Notes under the pieces: model-generated
What the model was told of the DNA's origin: nothing
The model's database searches: none
What the model saw: the letters and a program-made list of their open reading frames with translations, nothing else
Part shown: positions 52,707-60,786 of the stretch, one piece after another
Layout: every line of letters begins with the position of its first letter
Position numbering within the stretch: the first letter of the stretch is position 1
Position numbers and translations under genes: made by a program
DNA from: Polaribacter sp. IC073
Lineage (GTDB): Bacteria > Bacteroidota > Bacteroidia > Flavobacteriales > Flavobacteriaceae
DNA length: 64,000 bases
Direction of reading: 5' to 3'
Assembly: GCF_007997075.1 (NCBI RefSeq)
Contig: NZ_VORS01000007.1
Coordinates: 124,001-188,000 of the forward strand

Positions 52707-52736
52707 AAAAAGCAACTACACTTGTAGTTGCTTTTT
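52707..52736 (-). terminator. Terminator hairpin overlapping the stop codon of the lysoplasmalogenase gene
   Basis: AAAAAGCAACTACA (52707-52720) and TGTAGTTGCTTTTT (52723-52736) are fully complementary. The arms include the last codons and stop of the gene ending at 52716, with the T-run on the minus strand just after it. Confidence 0.7.
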
Positions 52737-53396
52737 TAGGCTTTGAGAATCTTTTACTACCATTGCTTTACATATTAAATATTGAGCAACAATATAGGTA
52801 ACCATAATACTTATTCCGTATATTTCGCTAGCTTCATAAAACTTATTAATTGCCAGCAAACTATCTGATACTATAAAAATGAAGGCGCCTAAAAACAACC
52901 ATAAATTTTCAGTGGTTTTTTGTTGCACATAATTCAATAAAGTAAGCGTACCAAAGGTGGCAATTACAAGTCCATAAATTATTACTGGAACTAACATATC
53001 CCCCAAATTAGCTCGTATTAAATAAACGATGCTTCCAAAAGCAATTACAAACGGAATTGAATATGTAATAATCTTTTTAAAGCTTATTTTCTTCAAATAG
53101 TTCGAAGAGATTTTTATGTATAAAATATGGGCTATTAAAAAAGAAACAAGTCCAAATAAGAAAAAGGCTTCTTTAAAAAGCAAAAAAGTATCTCCCCAAA
53201 AAGAGAAAAATAATGCCGAAACATACCAAAAACTAACTTTATTAACGGATAGCAAATAAATAACAACTAAAGAAATTGTTATAAATGGTTTTGTTAAAAA
53301 AGCCAATTTATCATTATATAAAAGTCCTAAAATATGCAATACAACAATCGCAAGAAAAAAAACGGACGCGGATACTACTTTGGTGTTTTTCTTCAT
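52716..53396 (-). CDS. YhhN/TMEM86-family protein (lysoplasmalogenase-like)
   Basis: A 226-residue integral membrane protein with about eight helices. The family signature pattern is visible: KPFITISLVVIYLL, ALFFSFWGDTFLLF with the conserved Asp, FLFGLVSFLIAHILYIK, LVIATFGTLTLLNYV and LFLGAFIFIVSDSLLAINKF. Members related to TMEM86 hydrolyse the vinyl-ether bond of lysoplasmalogens; bacterial substrates are less clear. The start is two bases from the stop of the ABC permease/peptidase gene, so the two are likely cotranscribed. The gene ends inside its own terminator hairpin. Confidence 0.88.
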   Translation of the reverse strand: MKKNTKVVSASVFFLAIVVLHILGLLYNDKLAFLTKPFITISLVVIYLLSVNKVSFWYVSALFFSFWGDTFLLFKEAFFLFGLVSFLIAHILYIKISSNYLKKISFKKIITYSIPFVIAFGSIVYLIRANLGDMLVPVIIYGLVIATFGTLTLLNYVQQKTTENLWLFLGAFIFIVSDSLLAINKFYEASEIYGISIMVTYIVAQYLICKAMVVKDSQSLKKQLQV

Positions 53397-53398
53397 TG

Positions 53399-56300
53399 TT
53401 ATAATTTTCTTCTATTATCGTCAGACTTTGTGTCTATTAATTTATTGTAAGGATCTATCCCTACTTCAATAGGTTTTTCAGCTACAATTAAAGTAATCTT
53501 ATTGTTTATTTGTGTGATTTTGTGTTTCTTAAAATACAGTTGCTTTTCTTTCTTCTTCCCTTCTACTTCTTCGCTAGAAAAGACACCAATATCTATATAA
53601 TCTGCCAAAGGAAGCGATAAAATTGGAGCACTCATCTTCTCCGTTTTATAACTTAAAGTATCGCCTACTTTTTCACCATAAAATTTCTTTCCTTTTTCAT
53701 CATTTCTATATTTAGAAACTTCAAACTCAATATCTACTTGGTAGGTACCATTTTCTAATTCGGTAGATTCTACCGCTACAATTCTATTTTTATACAGCGT
53801 AATCGTCTCAAACATATCTTTAATTACATATTGTAACGAATCTGGCGTTACTTCTCTAATATAGTTAACCATCTCGATAGAAGTTGTGTAAGGTGGCTCT
53901 TGAAATTGCACTTTTTCTACATATTTTTTCAGCGCTCCGTTTAATTTTTCTTCACCGATATAATCACTTAAAGCATATAAAACTAAAGACCCTTTTTGAT
54001 AACGAATATAACCTTGTCCATCATTATACATTAACGGTTTTTCTCTTTTAGTTTCAAAAGTTCGCTGCATTAAATAACCGTCTAAAGCTTCTTTTAAAAA
54101 GGTACGCATCTTCGGTTTACCGTGTTGGTGCTCTAAAACCTTTAAAGAAACATATTCAGACATACTTTCAGAGAGCATGGTTGCCCCTAAAACATCTGCC
54201 CCAATTACCTGATGTGCCCACCATTGATGCGCAACTTCATGAACTGTTACAGCAAACGGATAATCTACACCGTCTTCATTTTCTTCATCTACGTCGGCAA
54301 TAAAACCGAAACCTTCTGAAAACGGAATTGTATTAGCGAAAGCTTGTGCAAAAGTACCAGCAGTTCTTGGAAACTCGATAATTCTTAATTGTTTGTGTTG
54401 ATACGGACTAAAATTCTTCGCATTATAAGCAACCGAAGCTTTCATTCCTTTCATCATTCTGTCTAGGTTATAATCATGCGGTTTGTGATAATAAATTTCT
54501 AAACTAATACCGTTCCACATTTCTTTCTTCACTTCATATCTCGCAGAATTAAATGCGTAAAAATTTAATATTTTACTATCCATTTTATAATGGAAGTACT
54601 TACGATTTCCTTCCGTCCATTCTTTTTGCAAATACCCTGGTGCAATTGCAGTTTGATCTTCGGATGTAGAAACTGTTGCTTCAAAATCAATCCAATCTGA
54701 GTCTTTAGAAATATACGTGTTCCCTAAAGCTGTGGAATCTGATGGATGCGGACGTAAATTATTGACCGATAAATTGTATTTTTCACGCGTCTTATTATCT
54801 GTCAATTCTCCTCCAGATGAATATCCTAAAGTAGGAAACATTGAAGAATTATTGATAAATGTTCCGTTTTCTCTGATGGGAGATTTCTTTTGAAACATGG
54901 TATTTTCTTCACTTTTTACATTGATTGTAAGTTGCAAAGTATCTCCTGGCTGTATCTTTTTATCAAACTTGTAAATATCAAAATTAAAAACCGTGTCTTC
55001 TAAAACGAGATTATTTGGTTTGTTAAACTCAAAAGTATTTTCCAACGAATTATGATTCAAGAAAATACTATCTATTGCTTTATCCGTTTTATTTATCAGC
55101 GTATAAATGGCACTTGCTTCATAAGATTTTTTCTTCGGAAAAATATGTACATCAGCATTTACTGCAACCACTCTAGGTTGCTTATAAGCCTCATACTTTT
55201 TATACGTTTTTTCCCATTTCACAGCATTTAATTCTGCTTGTTTAGATGCTGAGTTTTTACTGTCGGATTTTGTTTCTAAATAAATAGTAACTCCTAAGCT
55301 TAAAAAAGCGACTAAAACAACGATAAAAGTAATTTTATACGGCGTTTTAAATCGTTCTATTGCAGTATTTAATCTTTCTGCAAAAGAACTTGGCAAACCT
55401 CTTACCCACATTAAAATACTAAGAATTAGTAATAAGGTTCCACCTAAAATCCAATATAGTTTATACCATAAATATCTTGACAATGCAGAACCATATCCAT
55501 TCATATCAGAATAATTATAACCAGGTCCTTCATTGTATTTAAAAATTGATAACTCTATTCCTATAAAAGATAAAAAAGGGGTACCAATGGCAATTATCAA
55601 TAAAATAAAAAACCCTAAATATTGATTTTTAACCAATGTTTGAATAAAGATTGATAACAATGCCCAAACTAAATAATTCAAGAATTTTAACCCAAATAAT
55701 TCTTTTAAATAATGACCGATTTCGAAATCATAATAGCCTCTGTAAATTTGAAAAAGCATACCAGCAACCATAATTACCCCTAATAAAACCAATTGCATTT
55801 TAAGCAAAGCAATTAATTTTGAGAATAACAACGTCCAATTTGGTATTGGTGTGCTATCTACTAAATGACTTATTCTTGCAGTTCTTGCTCTTTGCACTAA
55901 CATACCTGCATATAAAAAAGTACATACATTTATTACAAGCAAACTAAAAACGTTACCACCACCCAACATTTGCCACGTTACAGGAAGTGTGTCTGTCCCA
56001 AAAATTTCACTAGAACTAAACAACGTTCCTAACAGCATTAAAATACCCACAATTAGAATACAAATAAATGGCAAACTTTTATAAATGTATTTAAAATCGA
56101 TGTTAGATAATTTCCACATCGTTTTTAAATTCTGACTAAAAGAGTAATCTTGCGTTACTTCTGGTAACTTAATTCTTGTAATTCCGCTAAAATTAGTCTT
56201 GATTACTCTTTCTCCTTTCGCCTTTTTAAAAGAAATAGAAATGGCATTCTGACTGAATTTAAAGTACTTAAAGACCAACCCGAAAATTAAAGAAGAAATA

Positions 56301-57055
56301 GCCAACCATAACAACCTGTTGTATATGATTAAGTCTTTTATGGGTACTTGTAATTCATTTTGTTCAGAAACGGTCCAGTATTTAGTATAATAATCTGAAG
56401 CCGAAGACCCGAAAGGATCTAAAATTGCTAATAAACCAGCTTGTTCTGGTTCAGAAAAAATACTTGCTATTGCTCCTTGCGCAAACATTAAAATGATTAC
56501 GGTAATAAAACCTGCTGCAATATTTCTAGAAAAAGTGACTACCGCAAAAACTACAGCACCAAAAAACAACACATTTGGCAAAATGTACACCAAATACGTT
56601 TGCAAATAAGTCATAATATTAAAATTACCCACAATTTCTGAATTGGTTCCCGGAAAGCGAAAACCAATCATCATACCAATAGCAATTCCCAAAACAATTG
56701 CAGACACCACTACAATACCGCTAAAAAACTTTGCGAATAAATAATTAGCCTTTGTAAACGGATACGAATATAAAATGGTGTGCATTTCACTTTTAAAATC
56801 TCTATAAATAGAAACGCCAATAATTGATGGAAATAAAAAGAAAATTAAAACCGTAAAACCGTTAAATAAACCATTTACGTTAATTGGCGAATTTACGATT
56901 CTAGAAGAACCTGTAGTTCCTGTAATACCGTCCCAGATACCAGCAGATGTTGCAGATAAAAAGAAGGCTAATAATAAAAATATTGCTGCGTATATATAAA
57001 ATAAAGGTCTGTTAAACCAATATTTTAATTCTTGTTTAAATATTGTTGAAAACAT
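53399..57055 (-). CDS. ABC-2-type permease fused to an M1-family (gluzincin) metallopeptidase domain
   Basis: A 1218-residue membrane protein. The N-terminal half has two groups of about six helices typical of ABC-2 transporter permeases (residues 10-270 and 325-590, starting FKQELKYWFNRPLFYIYAAIFLLLAFFLSA). After about residue 620 comes an extracytoplasmic M1 aminopeptidase-like part. It contains the zinc motif HEVAHQWW (near residue 939) and the downstream Glu in MLSESMSEYVSLKVLEHQ, then YQKGSLVLYALSDYIGEEKLN. The ATPase partner is encoded just downstream of its regulatory region on the same strand (57123-58010). Such permease-peptidase fusions occur in Bacteroidota, but their substrate is unknown. 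All zinc ligands are present, so activity is plausible. Confidence 0.92.
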   Translation of the reverse strand: MFSTIFKQELKYWFNRPLFYIYAAIFLLLAFFLSATSAGIWDGITGTTGSSRIVNSPINVNGLFNGFTVLIFFLFPSIIGVSIYRDFKSEMHTILYSYPFTKANYLFAKFFSGIVVVSAIVLGIAIGMMIGFRFPGTNSEIVGNFNIMTYLQTYLVYILPNVLFFGAVVFAVVTFSRNIAAGFITVIILMFAQGAIASIFSEPEQAGLLAILDPFGSSASDYYTKYWTVSEQNELQVPIKDLIIYNRLLWLAISSLIFGLVFKYFKFSQNAISISFKKAKGERVIKTNFSGITRIKLPEVTQDYSFSQNLKTMWKLSNIDFKYIYKSLPFICILIVGILMLLGTLFSSSEIFGTDTLPVTWQMLGGGNVFSLLVINVCTFLYAGMLVQRARTARISHLVDSTPIPNWTLLFSKLIALLKMQLVLLGVIMVAGMLFQIYRGYYDFEIGHYLKELFGLKFLNYLVWALLSIFIQTLVKNQYLGFFILLIIAIGTPFLSFIGIELSIFKYNEGPGYNYSDMNGYGSALSRYLWYKLYWILGGTLLLILSILMWVRGLPSSFAERLNTAIERFKTPYKITFIVVLVAFLSLGVTIYLETKSDSKNSASKQAELNAVKWEKTYKKYEAYKQPRVVAVNADVHIFPKKKSYEASAIYTLINKTDKAIDSIFLNHNSLENTFEFNKPNNLVLEDTVFNFDIYKFDKKIQPGDTLQLTINVKSEENTMFQKKSPIRENGTFINNSSMFPTLGYSSGGELTDNKTREKYNLSVNNLRPHPSDSTALGNTYISKDSDWIDFEATVSTSEDQTAIAPGYLQKEWTEGNRKYFHYKMDSKILNFYAFNSARYEVKKEMWNGISLEIYYHKPHDYNLDRMMKGMKASVAYNAKNFSPYQHKQLRIIEFPRTAGTFAQAFANTIPFSEGFGFIADVDEENEDGVDYPFAVTVHEVAHQWWAHQVIGADVLGATMLSESMSEYVSLKVLEHQHGKPKMRTFLKEALDGYLMQRTFETKREKPLMYNDGQGYIRYQKGSLVLYALSDYIGEEKLNGALKKYVEKVQFQEPPYTTSIEMVNYIREVTPDSLQYVIKDMFETITLYKNRIVAVESTELENGTYQVDIEFEVSKYRNDEKGKKFYGEKVGDTLSYKTEKMSAPILSLPLADYIDIGVFSSEEVEGKKKEKQLYFKKHKITQINNKITLIVAEKPIEVGIDPYNKLIDTKSDDNRRKL

Positions 57056-57122
57056 TTTTTTTGATTGTTAGATGATTAGAACGTTAGATTTTTGATGGTC
57101 AAATATATTTTCTTGCCAACTT

Positions 57123-58010
57123 TTACACCAACTCTGGTTCATCTTGTTTTAATGCTATAAAGTACACGTCATCTAATTGCGGCACTGCTGCAAAAAAGTC
57201 CTCTGATGGTTTTTCTGCGGAATGTACTCTAATATTTAATGTGTTATCTTGGTTATAGTTTGAAGATAAAATATTGAAGCTTTTTTCATTCGCTTCCAAC
57301 TCATCTCTAGAAATAATTTTTGTCCAGATGGTATTTTCTAATTCTTTTGTAGCTTGTTGTGGTGTTGAATGTTTTAATATTTTTCCACCATTTAAAATAG
57401 CCATTTCATTACACAATTCTTTTACATCTTCTACAATGTGTGTAGAAAAAATAACCGTACAATTGCTACCAACTTCGCGTAAAACGTTTAAAAAACGATG
57501 TCTTTCTGCAGGGTCTAAACCAGCAGTTGGCTCATCAACAATTATTAACTTTGGGTTGTTTAATAGCAGTTGTGCAATGCCAAAACGCTGTTTCATTCCG
57601 CCAGAATATCCTGCAACATTTTTATGCCTTACGTCATATAAATTTGTAATTTCTAAAACCTCTTTAACAATAGCTTTTCTTTCTGCTTTATTTGCAATTC
57701 CTTTTAAAGTTGCCAAATAATCTAGTAATTCTTCCGCAGACATTTTAGGATACACGCCAAAAGATTGTGGTAAATATCCCAATACTTTTCTCAAAGACAT
57801 GTTGTCTTCTAAAACATTAATGGTACCAAAAGTAATTGAGCCAGAATCTGGACTTTGCAACGTTGCAATGGTTCGCATTAATGATGATTTTCCTGCGCCA
57901 TTAGGCCCTAACAAACCAAACATTCCTGTACCTATTTCGATACTTAAATTATCGATTGCTTTTACGCCGTTTTTATAAGTCTTTGTTAAATTTTCAATTA
58001 CTAACTTCAT
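57123..58010 (-). CDS. ABC transporter ATP-binding protein
   Basis: ATPase partner of the permease-peptidase fusion. From the ATG at 58010 it has 295 residues starting MKLVIENLTKTYKNGVKAID. Motifs: Walker A GLLGPNGAGKSSLMRTIA, Q-loop YLPQSFGVYPKMSAEELLDYLATL, signature YSGGMKQRFGIAQLLL, Walker B LIIVDEPTAGLDP and switch His in VIFSTHIVEDV. A longer frame reaches 58193, but that extension is unlike the family and overlaps the divergent peptidase gene, so I reject it. The permease gene starts 67 bases further down. Confidence 0.95.
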   Translation of the reverse strand: MKLVIENLTKTYKNGVKAIDNLSIEIGTGMFGLLGPNGAGKSSLMRTIATLQSPDSGSITFGTINVLEDNMSLRKVLGYLPQSFGVYPKMSAEELLDYLATLKGIANKAERKAIVKEVLEITNLYDVRHKNVAGYSGGMKQRFGIAQLLLNNPKLIIVDEPTAGLDPAERHRFLNVLREVGSNCTVIFSTHIVEDVKELCNEMAILNGGKILKHSTPQQATKELENTIWTKIISRDELEANEKSFNILSSNYNQDNTLNIRVHSAEKPSEDFFAAVPQLDDVYFIALKQDEPELV

Positions 58011-58159
58011 ATGCTTGGTTTTAGTGTTTTCTCTTTCGTGATTAGTGTAAAAGTAAGGAGTTTTGTTACAATTTTTTGTGATTTTTTTAATGGAATTCCT
58101 AAATAATCGCATTATTTTTACATACATTAAAGAATAACGAACATTAAGACACATATAGA

Positions 58160-59248
58160 ATGCCAAAAAAATCAATATTAAAGAAAGAATCACTTACATT
58201 TTTAGAGAAATACTTAAATAATGCTGCACCAACCGGTTACGAATGGGAAGGTCAGAAAATTTGGATGGACTACTTAAAACCTTATGTAGATACTTTTATT
58301 ACAGACACCTATGGTTCTGCTGTAGGAGTTATAAATCCGGATGCAAAATACAAAGTTGTAATTGAAGGACATGCAGATGAAATTTCTTGGTATGTAAATT
58401 ATATTTCAGATAATGGGTTAATTTACGTGATTAGAAATGGTGGTTCAGATCACCAAATTGCAACAAGTAAAATTGTAAATATTCATACTAAAAACGGAAT
58501 TGTAAAAGGTGTTTTCGGATGGCCAGCAATTCACACTAGAGATAAATCAAATGAAGAAGCACCAAAACCAGACAATATTTTTATAGACACCGGTTGTGCT
58601 ACAAAAAAAGAGGTTGAAGCTTTAGGTGTGCATGTTGGTTGTGTAATTACGTACCCAGATGAGTTTCATATTTTAAACGGAGACAAATTTGTTTGTAGAG
58701 CTTTAGACAACAGAATGGGTGGTTTTATGATTGCTGAAGTTGCGCGTTTATTAAAAGAAAACAAAAAAGAATTGCCTTTCGGCTTGTACATTACAAACTC
58801 TGTGCAAGAAGAAATTGGTTTGCGTGGTGCAGAAATGATTACACAAACCATAAAACCAAACGTTGCTATTGTTACAGATGTAACGCATGATACCACAACG
58901 CCAATGATTGAGGTGAAAAAATCGGGTCATTTAGAAATTGGTAAAGGTCCGGTTATTGCGTATGCTCCAGCGGTTCAACAAAAATTACGTGATTTAATTA
59001 CAGAAACGGCAACAGCGAATAAGATTCCTTTTCAGCGTTCTGCACTTTCTAGAGCAACCGGTACAGATACAGATGCTTTTGCCTACAGCAATGGTGGTGT
59101 TGCTTCTGCATTAATCTCTTTACCATTAAGATACATGCACACAACTGTAGAAATGGTGCATAGAGATGATGTAGAAAATGTAATTAAAATGATTTATGAA
59201 ACATTATTAAACATCAAAGGCGGAGAAACTTTTTCTTATTTTGAATAA
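58160..59248 (+). CDS. M42-family metallo-aminopeptidase
   Basis: Cytosolic dinuclear-metal aminopeptidase of the M42 (PepA/FrvX, TET-type) family. The 362 residues contain the ligands and motifs VVIEGHADEISWYVNY, NIFIDTGCATKKEVEALGVHVG, FVCRALDNRMGGFMIAE with the bridging Asp, TNSVQEEIGLRGAEM with the catalytic Glu, ATIVTDVTHD-type strand VAIVTDVTHDTTTP, and LPLRYMHTTVEMVHRDDVENVIKM with the last His. Full length and intact. It is divergent from the ABC ATPase gene and followed by a hairpin repeat. Confidence 0.95.
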   Translation: MPKKSILKKESLTFLEKYLNNAAPTGYEWEGQKIWMDYLKPYVDTFITDTYGSAVGVINPDAKYKVVIEGHADEISWYVNYISDNGLIYVIRNGGSDHQIATSKIVNIHTKNGIVKGVFGWPAIHTRDKSNEEAPKPDNIFIDTGCATKKEVEALGVHVGCVITYPDEFHILNGDKFVCRALDNRMGGFMIAEVARLLKENKKELPFGLYITNSVQEEIGLRGAEMITQTIKPNVAIVTDVTHDTTTPMIEVKKSGHLEIGKGPVIAYAPAVQQKLRDLITETATANKIPFQRSALSRATGTDTDAFAYSNGGVASALISLPLRYMHTTVEMVHRDDVENVIKMIYETLLNIKGGETFSYFE

Positions 59249-59259
59249 AAAAATAAAGC

Positions 59260-59331
59260 GTCATTACGAGGAACAAAGTATTCTTATTTAATTCTTAAAA
59301 AGATTACTTGGTCATTCTTCCTCGTAATGAC
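59260..59331. repeat. Long imperfect hairpin repeat (GTCATTACGAGGAA type)
   Basis: A perfect 14-bp inverted repeat (59260-59273 and 59318-59331). The interior is nearly complementary too: AAGTATTCTT at 59276-59285 against AAGATTACTT. It resembles the widespread intergenic repeat of the form CATTGCGAGGAACGAAGC, here diverged. It fills the gap between the M42 and Nudix genes and could also stop transcription. Confidence 0.7.
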
Positions 59332-59342
59332 AATTATTTTCT

Positions 59343-59909
59343 ATGGACGAACTCATCGATATTTTAACGCCCGAAGGAAAACCAACAGGAAAAACCGCTT
59401 TAAAATCGGAAGCGCATAAACATGGTTGGTTTCATGCCACAGTTCATATTTGGTTATTTACTTCAGATAAAAAAATATTGCTTCAAAAAAGAGCATTGAC
59501 CAAGAAAGTGTTTCCTGGTTTGTGGGACATTTCGGTTGCCGGACATGTTGCTGCTGGTGAAGAGATTTTAGCTTCCGCAAAAAGAGAAGTTTTTGAAGAA
59601 ATTGGGTTGAAACTAGAAGATAAAGACCTCATTAAAATTGGTACAAGAATTCATCAAGTTAACCATAAAAACGGAATTCAAGACAACGAACACCATCATG
59701 TTTTTGTCGCTGAATTAAAAGTACCCATTTCAGAATTAAACATTCAAATAGAAGAAGTTGCGGCAATTAAATTATTCGACTTAGACATTCTTCAAAATAC
59801 AGAAAATTTCGAAAATGTTTTATTATCGAGATTTCACGAGTATTATTGCTCGGTTTACAATCAAATTACAACAATCAGTCAAAATTTACATCAAAATGAA
59901 AAAAGGTAA
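59343..59909 (+). CDS. Nudix hydrolase (IPP-isomerase-like)
   Basis: A 188-residue Nudix protein that should hydrolyse a nucleoside-diphosphate-linked or similar pyrophosphate substrate. It begins MDELIDILTPEGKPTGKTA and carries the Nudix box GHVAAGEEILASAKREVFEEIGL (about residues 67-89), fitting G-x5-E-x7-REUxEExGU. HGWFHATVHIWLF and KILLQKRALTKKVFPGLWDIS are typical of the type-1 IDI-like subgroup. The last residues after SVYNQI (TTISQNLHQNEKR) seem to derive from inserted DNA. The second copy of the direct repeat at 60744 would read SVYNQIHQPIA and stop, probably the ancestral end. Confidence 0.93.
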   Translation: MDELIDILTPEGKPTGKTALKSEAHKHGWFHATVHIWLFTSDKKILLQKRALTKKVFPGLWDISVAGHVAAGEEILASAKREVFEEIGLKLEDKDLIKIGTRIHQVNHKNGIQDNEHHHVFVAELKVPISELNIQIEEVAAIKLFDLDILQNTENFENVLLSRFHEYYCSVYNQITTISQNLHQNEKR

Positions 59910-60766
59910 AGTTCTAAATTTATATGAAGATACTAATCTCAATCAAAATGCAAAAGAAAAATATTCTACGTTATTAGAGAAATTTATTGCACCATTTACA
60001 ACGTATTTTGAAGAATTTGAATATCATGAAGATATTTTTGAATTTGCCATAAATTCTTGGAATCTTGGAAACATGAAGTCCATTCTAAACGAGAAAGAGT
60101 TTGAAGAAATAATTTCCACTGCAAAAGATGATGATGAGATTAATTATCCTTTATTTAAAAAGATGATTTTATATAAAGTGTCAAATTTTAAAGAATTTAC
60201 TGATTTTATAGTTGATTTCGATGTTAAACTAACTGATAAAATAATGTCTATAACAGTAGCTACCGAAGAGGAAGATAATTATATGACAAAAATGCTCCTC
60301 GGGGAATTAGATACAGAACTAATAACCGATGATTTTGGAGAAAATTTTGTAAATAGATCTGCAATTTCTTTAAAACCCGCGCAGCCCTTTATAGATTGGC
60401 ACAATACTATTTACCCAGACTCTAAGATTAGTGCGTCTGACTTAGATGAAGTAACAACTTATTTAATTGACAATGGCAACTCTGATGATATAGACGCCTA
60501 TTTAAAAAAGGATTTTGATCGATTTTTTATGACGGAACTAGAAGGTTGGTATACCGATGAGAATGATTGGCCCAAAAAGCGTACTTATAATATGTTTAAA
60601 AAATGGTTTCAAATAGCTACTTCTACTGCCGTTTATGATTTAGAAAAAACGCCGTTAAGTAAAGGTGATTAAAAAAAATTACTTAAATTTTAGTACAAAA
60701 AAAAACGTAGACCTATATTTATCTCAATATTTTTGAGAATATGATTGCTCGGTTTACAATCAAATT
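59845..60766. repeat. 23-bp direct repeats flanking the 59896-60672 gene
   Basis: The same 23 bases, beginning ATTGCTCGGTTTACAATC, stand at 59845-59867 (inside the Nudix gene end) and at 60744-60766 (before the CBS-domain gene), 899 bases apart. The unit between them holds one unknown gene. This indicates either insertion with duplication of the target or a duplication followed by replacement. Confidence 0.8.
59896..60672 (+). CDS. Acidic protein of unknown function, probably inserted
   Basis: A 258-residue protein starting MKKGKVLNLYEDTNLNQNAKEK at the ATG at 59896; a longer frame from 59815 would overlap the Nudix gene heavily and is rejected. It is acidic, with many D/E residues, no signal and no membrane helix. 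Tryptophan-containing patches include FAINSWNLGNMKSIL, PFIDWHNTIYPDSKI, LEGWYTDENDWPKKRTYNMFKKWFQ. I do not recognise the family. The first 14 bases overlap the Nudix gene and the gene lies between two 23-bp direct repeats, which suggests recent arrival. No recombinase is present. Confidence 0.75.
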   Translation: MKKGKVLNLYEDTNLNQNAKEKYSTLLEKFIAPFTTYFEEFEYHEDIFEFAINSWNLGNMKSILNEKEFEEIISTAKDDDEINYPLFKKMILYKVSNFKEFTDFIVDFDVKLTDKIMSITVATEEEDNYMTKMLLGELDTELITDDFGENFVNRSAISLKPAQPFIDWHNTIYPDSKISASDLDEVTTYLIDNGNSDDIDAYLKKDFDRFFMTELEGWYTDENDWPKKRTYNMFKKWFQIATSTAVYDLEKTPLSKGD

Positions 60767-60786
60767 CATCAACCAATAGCATAAAG

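Noticed and set aside
58011..58193. N-terminal extension of the ABC ATPase (frame open to 58193).
   Set aside because: The added 61 residues are unlike ABC ATPases, which begin just before the Walker A strand, and they would overlap the divergent M42 gene start.
59815..59895. Longer start of the unknown gene after Nudix.
   Set aside because: The extra 27 residues lie wholly in the Nudix coding end, including the direct repeat, in another frame; ATG at 59896 is better placed.
60745..60786. Start at 60745 for the cNMP/CBS gene.
   Set aside because: It would require a non-ATG start inside the direct repeat; the ATG at 60787 begins a typical N-terminus (MKNTISERVYDFLK).
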